Positions 62,519 to 64,000 of a stretch of 64,000 nt of DNA are shown here, piece by piece; position 1 is the first letter of the stretch; every line of letters begins with the position of its first letter. Under the pieces are notes generated by a model. The model did not search any database. It saw nothing but the letters and a program-made list of their open reading frames with translations, and was not told where the DNA came from. Source of the DNA: Cyanobacteria bacterium UBA2855 (GTDB lineage Bacteria > Cyanobacteriota > Vampirovibrionia > Gastranaerophilales > Gastranaerophilaceae); the NCBI GenBank assembly GCA_002350725.1, contig DEFJ01000020.1:80473-144472 (forward strand), given 5' to 3'. The position numbers and the translations under genes were made by a program.

Positions 62519-64000
62519 ATGAAACAATTTAAAGATGCAGGTTTTTTTATTAAGGCATTCTTGTTACTGTTTTTTTTCGTAATAGTTGCAATAATTTGTT
62601 CTTATTCATTTCTGGAGCCAATGGCACAAAAGCAAATGATAAAGGCATATACTGCAAATACAAAAATATCATCTGAGGATGTTGTGATTGTTGTAATTGA
62701 TGATAAATCTCTTTCCTATCACAGATGGCCTTGGCCAAGAGAGTTTTACGGTAAAATCTTAAATTATTTTAATGATTATACAAATCCAAAAGTTGTTGGT
62801 TTTGATGCTCTTATTCAAAATGTAGATAAAGATAACATTGCATCTGATTTAAAATTTTTTGATGCAATCGGTAAATCAAAAAAACTTGTTGTAGGTTTTG
62901 CTCCTGCTGCGGAGGGCGCGTTTTCAAAAGAACGGAATGAAAAGTATACGGAAGATTTTTATAAAAAATTTGCAATAAAGACTAATATTAAGTATTCACA
63001 GATGTATACGAATGAAGCAAATGGCTACGGACGTTATTATACAGGAATTTCAGAATACCCTAAACAATATTTTGATAAAGTTCATTATACGGGTTCTGTA
63101 TCGCAGCCTATAAATCTATGGGGTTACGCAACTTCTATGGAGCAGGTTGTGATAGTAAACGGTAAATATTATCCGTCTTTAGCCTTAAGAATGTATTTGC
63201 TTGCAAATAACGCTGACAGCATAACTTTATATCCGGATAGAATTAAGGTTGATAAAACAGGACTTGAAATTCCTACGGTAGTTGTTCCTGCGGGGATGGA
63301 AACACCGTTAAGATTTTATAAGCAAATTCACAAAGACGGTTACACTCATAAAAAATATTCAGCCTCTGATATAATTCAATCTTATGATAATTTGAGAAAA
63401 GGTTTAAAGCCAATTATTGATCCAAAAGAATTTGAAGGAAAGTCTGTTATAATTGGTGGAAATATCAAAGCAATGGGTATTGTCGGACTTGAAGATGTAA
63501 CACCTACTCCGATTATGGAAAGACATCCCGGAGTTGATATTCAGGCAACAAATTATGAAAATTTGATAAATGAGGATTTTGTTTCAGGCAGCGACATTTT
63601 TACTGAATTATTTTTGTATGGAATGATTATAATTTTGGTATTTATCGTAATACATAAGCTTCCGATATTTGGTGCTATTTTGGCTTTAATCTGTACCTTC
63701 ATTGCTTATTTGATATTTGCAATGTATTCATTTGCAAATACTTATTATGTACCGATAGCTACGCCTTTGATTGTAATGATTTTGTCTTCAATCTTTGCCT
63801 ATTCATATCGGTCTATTGTTGAAGGAAGAAATAAAGAAAAGATAAAACAAGCCATGGGTAAATATATTTCACAGGACGTAATGCAAAATGTTGTTCAAAA
63901 TATTGATGACATAAAGCTGGGTGGTAAACGTGCTGTTGTAACTGTTTTGTTTTCCGATATAAGAGGCTTTACAAGTATGAGCGAAAAGCTTTCAGCTGAA
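62519..64000 (+). CDS. CHASE2-domain adenylate cyclase (partial)
   Basis: The gene runs off the window, so 494 codons are visible. In order: an N-terminal membrane helix (about 10-30); an extracytoplasmic CHASE2 sensor (VVIVVIDDKSL, HRWPWPREFY, KVVGFDALIQ); three membrane helices (about 360-430); and the start of a class III cyclase domain (VTVLFSDIRGFTSMSEKLS) with the metal-binding Asp. It would couple an external signal to cAMP. Upstream is eda on the opposite strand. A ribosome site (AAGAGGGATAG) precedes the ATG. Confidence 0.9.
   Translation, partial: MKQFKDAGFFIKAFLLLFFFVIVAIICSYSFLEPMAQKQMIKAYTANTKISSEDVVIVVIDDKSLSYHRWPWPREFYGKILNYFNDYTNPKVVGFDALIQNVDKDNIASDLKFFDAIGKSKKLVVGFAPAAEGAFSKERNEKYTEDFYKKFAIKTNIKYSQMYTNEANGYGRYYTGISEYPKQYFDKVHYTGSVSQPINLWGYATSMEQVVIVNGKYYPSLALRMYLLANNADSITLYPDRIKVDKTGLEIPTVVVPAGMETPLRFYKQIHKDGYTHKKYSASDIIQSYDNLRKGLKPIIDPKEFEGKSVIIGGNIKAMGIVGLEDVTPTPIMERHPGVDIQATNYENLINEDFVSGSDIFTELFLYGMIIILVFIVIHKLPIFGAILALICTFIAYLIFAMYSFANTYYVPIATPLIVMILSSIFAYSYRSIVEGRNKEKIKQAMGKYISQDVMQNVVQNIDDIKLGGKRAVVTVLFSDIRGFTSMSEKLSAE

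Noticed and set aside
1..64000. CRISPR array
   Set aside because: No regularly spaced short repeats and no cas genes were seen.

Overview
The window is about 64 kb of AT-rich bacterial chromosome with dense, mostly housekeeping genes and short intergenic gaps. It most resembles a gut-type non-photosynthetic relative of cyanobacteria (Vampirovibrionia/Melainabacteria, order Gastranaerophilales). The case for this is an OmpR-type regulator at 26137-26886 whose receiver and DNA-binding domains read like cyanobacterial RpaB, a glycogen-type GlgC, Kdo-forming enzymes and an MlaA domain that imply a diderm envelope, a HydG that implies an [FeFe]-hydrogenase, and several signal-peptide-less proteins with a short N-terminal F-G/F-T motif. 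This assignment is inference from gene content and was not tested by a search.

Layout. 1-9.6 kb: an anchored unknown protein, recR-ybaB, a matrixin-like protease with a formyltransferase, an MlaA-alpha/beta-hydrolase fusion, and a leftward set (FAD dehydrogenase-leuD; kdsD-thyX). 9.6-16.7 kb: tRNA-Glu beside a partial copy of its own 3' end, then a leftward operon with a lone ClpX-type zinc finger, a long helical protein, ruvX, DUF1292, a six-half-repeat Clp-N protein without ATPase, tilS and hpt. 16.8-27 kb: rightward genes for lipoprotein modification, glycogen, peptide uptake, trans-translation, fatty-acid initiation, ribosomal methylation, Kdo activation and the RpaB-like regulator. 27-30.4 kb is the accessory part: tRNA-His, a tandem pair of small membrane proteins with a tRNA-His remnant between them, a frameshifted REP-associated transposase inside perfect inverted REP hairpins, a CheR-like methyltransferase between direct repeats, a lytic transglycosylase and a candidate small RNA.

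30.9-46 kb holds gdhA, a DedA/PLD/YdjC-like cluster, the large SRP RNA, an flhB-fliA pair, two large leaderless proteins with N-terminal F-x motifs, an OLD-type TOPRIM protein, hydG, and a U32 protein next to a YqeG phosphatase. 46-56 kb holds two small paralogous F-G proteins, a 1093-residue cell-wall hydrolase-like protein, uvrB, metK with a possible pseudoknot leader, leuC and an ECF sigma/anti-sigma pair. 56-64 kb holds rpmE, a TPR protein, rsfS, tRNA-Leu, an EF-hand-like protein, a ketodeoxygluconate operon and the start of a CHASE2 adenylate cyclase cut by the window end.

How the genes may fit together: many leaderless F-G/F-T proteins and a cell-wall hydrolase without a classical signal lie in the same window as an flhB-like export-gate gene paired with a flagellar-type sigma factor. 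Two detached Clp accessory domains share one operon. These are the two places where an undescribed system is most plausible.
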